Source of the DNA: Phoronis ovalis
Lineage: Eukaryota > Phoronida > Phoronidae
NCBI GenBank assembly: GCA_028565635.1
Contig: JAOXYB010054390.1
Location: 1-11,319, forward strand
DNA: 11,319 nucleotides
Direction of reading: 5' to 3'
The notes under the pieces were generated by a model. It saw only the letters and a list, made by a program, of their open reading frames with translations, was not told where the DNA came from and made no database searches. The translations under genes were made by a program, and so were the position numbers. Each line of letters opens with the position of its first letter. The first letter of the stretch is position 1. Below are positions 9,850 through 11,319 of this stretch, piece by piece.

Positions 9850-11055
9850 TCAACCCTCAACTGGTAAACCATCTAAAGGACAATTCAAAGATGAGTTACT
9901 AAGCCACATATCTATGCAATTTTCATGGAAAATGTGATTGCAGGGTAAATATTTCCTAGTTTGTCCAAGCGCATAGCTTTCCATACACACAGCACACACA
10001 ACACCTAGAATGTTTTCAGATACAGTATCTGTTTTTAAATTTTGTAACAAGTTCTCTGAGGCTGTTTTAGTTGCAACTGAGCTATCTAATTGTAATAACA
10101 GATCGTAATCCTCGGGACTCAATTCCCGATGTTGTAAACTAATAAGAGTATTAATTAAATCAGGATCATTAAAAAACTCTGGAACATTAGAGTCGTCAAG
10201 TGCAAGAAGTCCATTTATTAGATGCTGATCTGGATTGTGAGGTGCAGCATTTATATTTTTGGCGTTCGCTATTCCTGTGTTTCGTGTCCTTCCACCATCA
10301 ATCAACATACCACGTAGGTAGTTTCGTATGACATCCTTCAGCCTAATTTTGTCTTTGTTTTTATTTTGCTGTTGATCACATATTTTATTCGCCTTTGCAG
10401 ACATCTTTGTTTTAAAATTAGATCTTTTAGGTTCAATGTCAGATTTCTTGAAAACGCGATGATGGATGTGTAGGGGCTTTTTATTATTATTGTGCAAACT
10501 TCTGCAGTATTTTGTTTTGATTTGCTTATGCGCTTTTTCTTTTCTACTTTTCTTTGCAGGTCTAATCCTTTTCTTAGCACCATTTCCTTCATATTTCTCT
10601 AAGTAAGTGTATCCTCTATAGTCATCATCATCACCATCATCTAGTATATTGTCATTGTAATCAAAGTCATCATCATCTGACAACTTCTTATCATTTCCTG
10701 TTTCTTTCTGGATGTGTGGCAATAGTGAAAAATCAAAAGAAGTCATTTCTAGTGCTGGTTTCCATTTTACACTCTTTTTTGTTTTACCTTTGCTAGAGTT
10801 CTTATCCACTATGTGTCTTTGACCATCAGTGCATACTGGCATAATATTCCTTCCAACTATGTCGTTTATTACTTCTGCTCCTATTGCACCATCCTTACTT
10901 CTTTTTTTCCGATTTGAAACACATTGCTGAACTAGCATGACAAAAACTCTTCCTAGTTCAACATCAAGCAAAGCCTGTTTTTTTGGTTTCGGTGTTTCCA
11001 TTTTAATTGTACTAATTTCCTTAACACTGCAGACCAAGTTTTCTTGCTCACCCAT
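9850..11055 (-). CDS. RING-H2 protein, probable nuclear E3 ubiquitin ligase, intronless
   Basis: The 401-residue single-exon frame starts at the first ATG after an in-frame TGA at 11085-11083, and no ATG lies between the TATA box and it. The C-terminal RING-H2 has C354, C357, C372, H374, H377, C380 and C392, with Asp395 where the eighth Cys normally sits. RBX1-type RINGs are known to use Asp there, so zinc binding is plausible. RING-H2 proteins usually recruit E2 enzymes and transfer ubiquitin; activity here is inferred. Before the RING lies a likely conserved helix (about 298-338, with RELSPEDYDLLLQLD). The N-terminal two thirds is low complexity: a basic cluster at 48-54 (SNRKKRS), an acidic block at 127-145, then basic stretches at 160-180 and 209-245. 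These could act as nuclear localisation signals. The gene's last 60 codons are tandemly duplicated downstream. Substrate and orthologue are unknown; lack of introns could mean an old retrocopy. Confidence 0.88.
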   Translation of the reverse strand: MGEQENLVCSVKEISTIKMETPKPKKQALLDVELGRVFVMLVQQCVSNRKKRSKDGAIGAEVINDIVGRNIMPVCTDGQRHIVDKNSSKGKTKKSVKWKPALEMTSFDFSLLPHIQKETGNDKKLSDDDDFDYNDNILDDGDDDDYRGYTYLEKYEGNGAKKRIRPAKKSRKEKAHKQIKTKYCRSLHNNNKKPLHIHHRVFKKSDIEPKRSNFKTKMSAKANKICDQQQNKNKDKIRLKDVIRNYLRGMLIDGGRTRNTGIANAKNINAAPHNPDQHLINGLLALDDSNVPEFFNDPDLINTLISLQHRELSPEDYDLLLQLDSSVATKTASENLLQNLKTDTVSENILGVVCAVCMESYALGQTRKYLPCNHIFHENCIDMWLSNSSLNCPLDGLPVEG

Positions 11056-11194
11056 AAATTGGAAGCCTCGGTAGCGTCTGTTTCAACACTATTCAGGAAA
11101 GTGTCCCTGAAAATACCGCAATAAAAGCTTGTTTAAATACCGGTTTTTCAAAAATGTGCTGATATTGCCTTGTGTTGTGAAATGCCTGTGCTTT

Positions 11195-11240
11195 TATTTT
11201 TATAGTTGAAAATGATGTCATTATGGGGTCTTCTGATTGG
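11195..11240 (-). promoter_or_regulatory. Core promoter of the RING gene: CCAAT, CRE-like, TATA
   Basis: In order on the - strand: CCAAT followed by CAG (11240-11236), TGACATCA, a one-mismatch CRE (11220-11213), and TATAAAAATA (11204-11195). Spacing is that of a classical promoter, with CCAAT about 35-40 bases above TATA, predicting a start near 11165-11175 and a 5' UTR of about 110-120 bases without upstream ATGs. A TATTTTCAG near 11111-11103 resembles an acceptor, so an upstream non-coding exon cannot be excluded. Confidence 0.6.
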
Positions 11241-11285
11241 GTCAGGCGGCGATGCGTGATATCCCAGAATTCCTTTCCCCATGAA

Positions 11286-11296
11286 CCGCCATTTTT
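11286..11296 (-). promoter_or_regulatory. YY1-like motif upstream of the RING gene
   Basis: AAAAATGGCGG on the - strand matches the core of the known YY1 motif (AANATGGCGG). It lies about 90 bases upstream of the TATA box. Its ATG would open a 16-codon frame, relevant only if transcription starts further upstream. Confidence 0.4.
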
Positions 11297-11319
11297 AAAT
11301 TTCTGGAGAGGAGTGCTTT

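Larger units (their letters stand above)
9519..10031. repeat. Two-copy tandem duplication covering the 3' end of the RING gene
   Basis: Two head-to-tail units, 9519-9774 (256 bp) and 9775-10031 (257 bp), begin with TTGTACAGG and differ by four substitutions and one 1-bp indel, about 98% identity. The join shows only a 2-bp overlap. The unit holds the last roughly 60 codons of the RING gene, its stop, its poly(A) signal and about 65 bp of 3' flank. The right unit is part of the intact gene; the left unit is the broken spare copy. Confidence 0.93.

Noticed and set aside
10338-10592. 84-codon - strand frame inside the RING gene
   Set aside because: It is an out-of-frame shadow of the Lys/Asn-rich middle of the 401-residue protein.

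Overview
The window looks like AT-rich nuclear DNA from an animal, most likely an invertebrate. Coding exons are split by GT-AG introns, promoters carry CCAAT and CRE-type motifs, poly(A) signals are AATAAA, and there is a foldback MITE-type transposon. There are no bacterial operons, tRNAs, rRNAs or CRISPR arrays. I cannot name the species.

Layout, left to right. (1) Bases 3 to about 92 read on the + strand as an RGG-box segment with a Gly/Tyr/Pro-rich tail, probably an exon of an RNA-binding protein running in from outside the window. (2) Bases 1369-1553 on the - strand are a clean coding exon flanked by consensus splice sites, too short and lacking a usable start to appear as an ordinary ORF. 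(3) Bases 1554-8391 are about 6.8 kb of AT-rich DNA in which I see no further convincing gene; I interpret it as one large intron. (4) Bases 8392-8422 on the - strand are a tiny first coding exon (MGCSNTKEPR) ending in a strong donor. Its splice phase matches the 1369-1553 exon exactly. Together they predict a dual-acylated (myristoyl/palmitoyl), highly basic protein whose 3' end lies further left. Its promoter (CCAAT, CRE, CCAAT) lies at 8553-8592. (5) Bases 8758-9045 are an almost perfectly palindromic transposon of 288 bp with a 9-bp target duplication. (6) Bases 9519-10031 are a recent head-to-tail duplication of the 3' end of the next gene, leaving a broken RING fragment downstream of it. 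(7) Bases 9850-11055 on the - strand are an intronless gene for a 401-residue nuclear-looking RING-H2 protein with Asp in place of the last Cys ligand, with its own CCAAT/CRE-like/TATA promoter at 11195-11240.

The two best-supported genes lie in tandem on the - strand and share promoter module types, but nothing in the sequence shows that their products act together. The most interesting points are the phase-matched hidden gene, the fresh tandem duplication of the RING terminus with its disabling 1-bp change, and the foldback element between the two genes.
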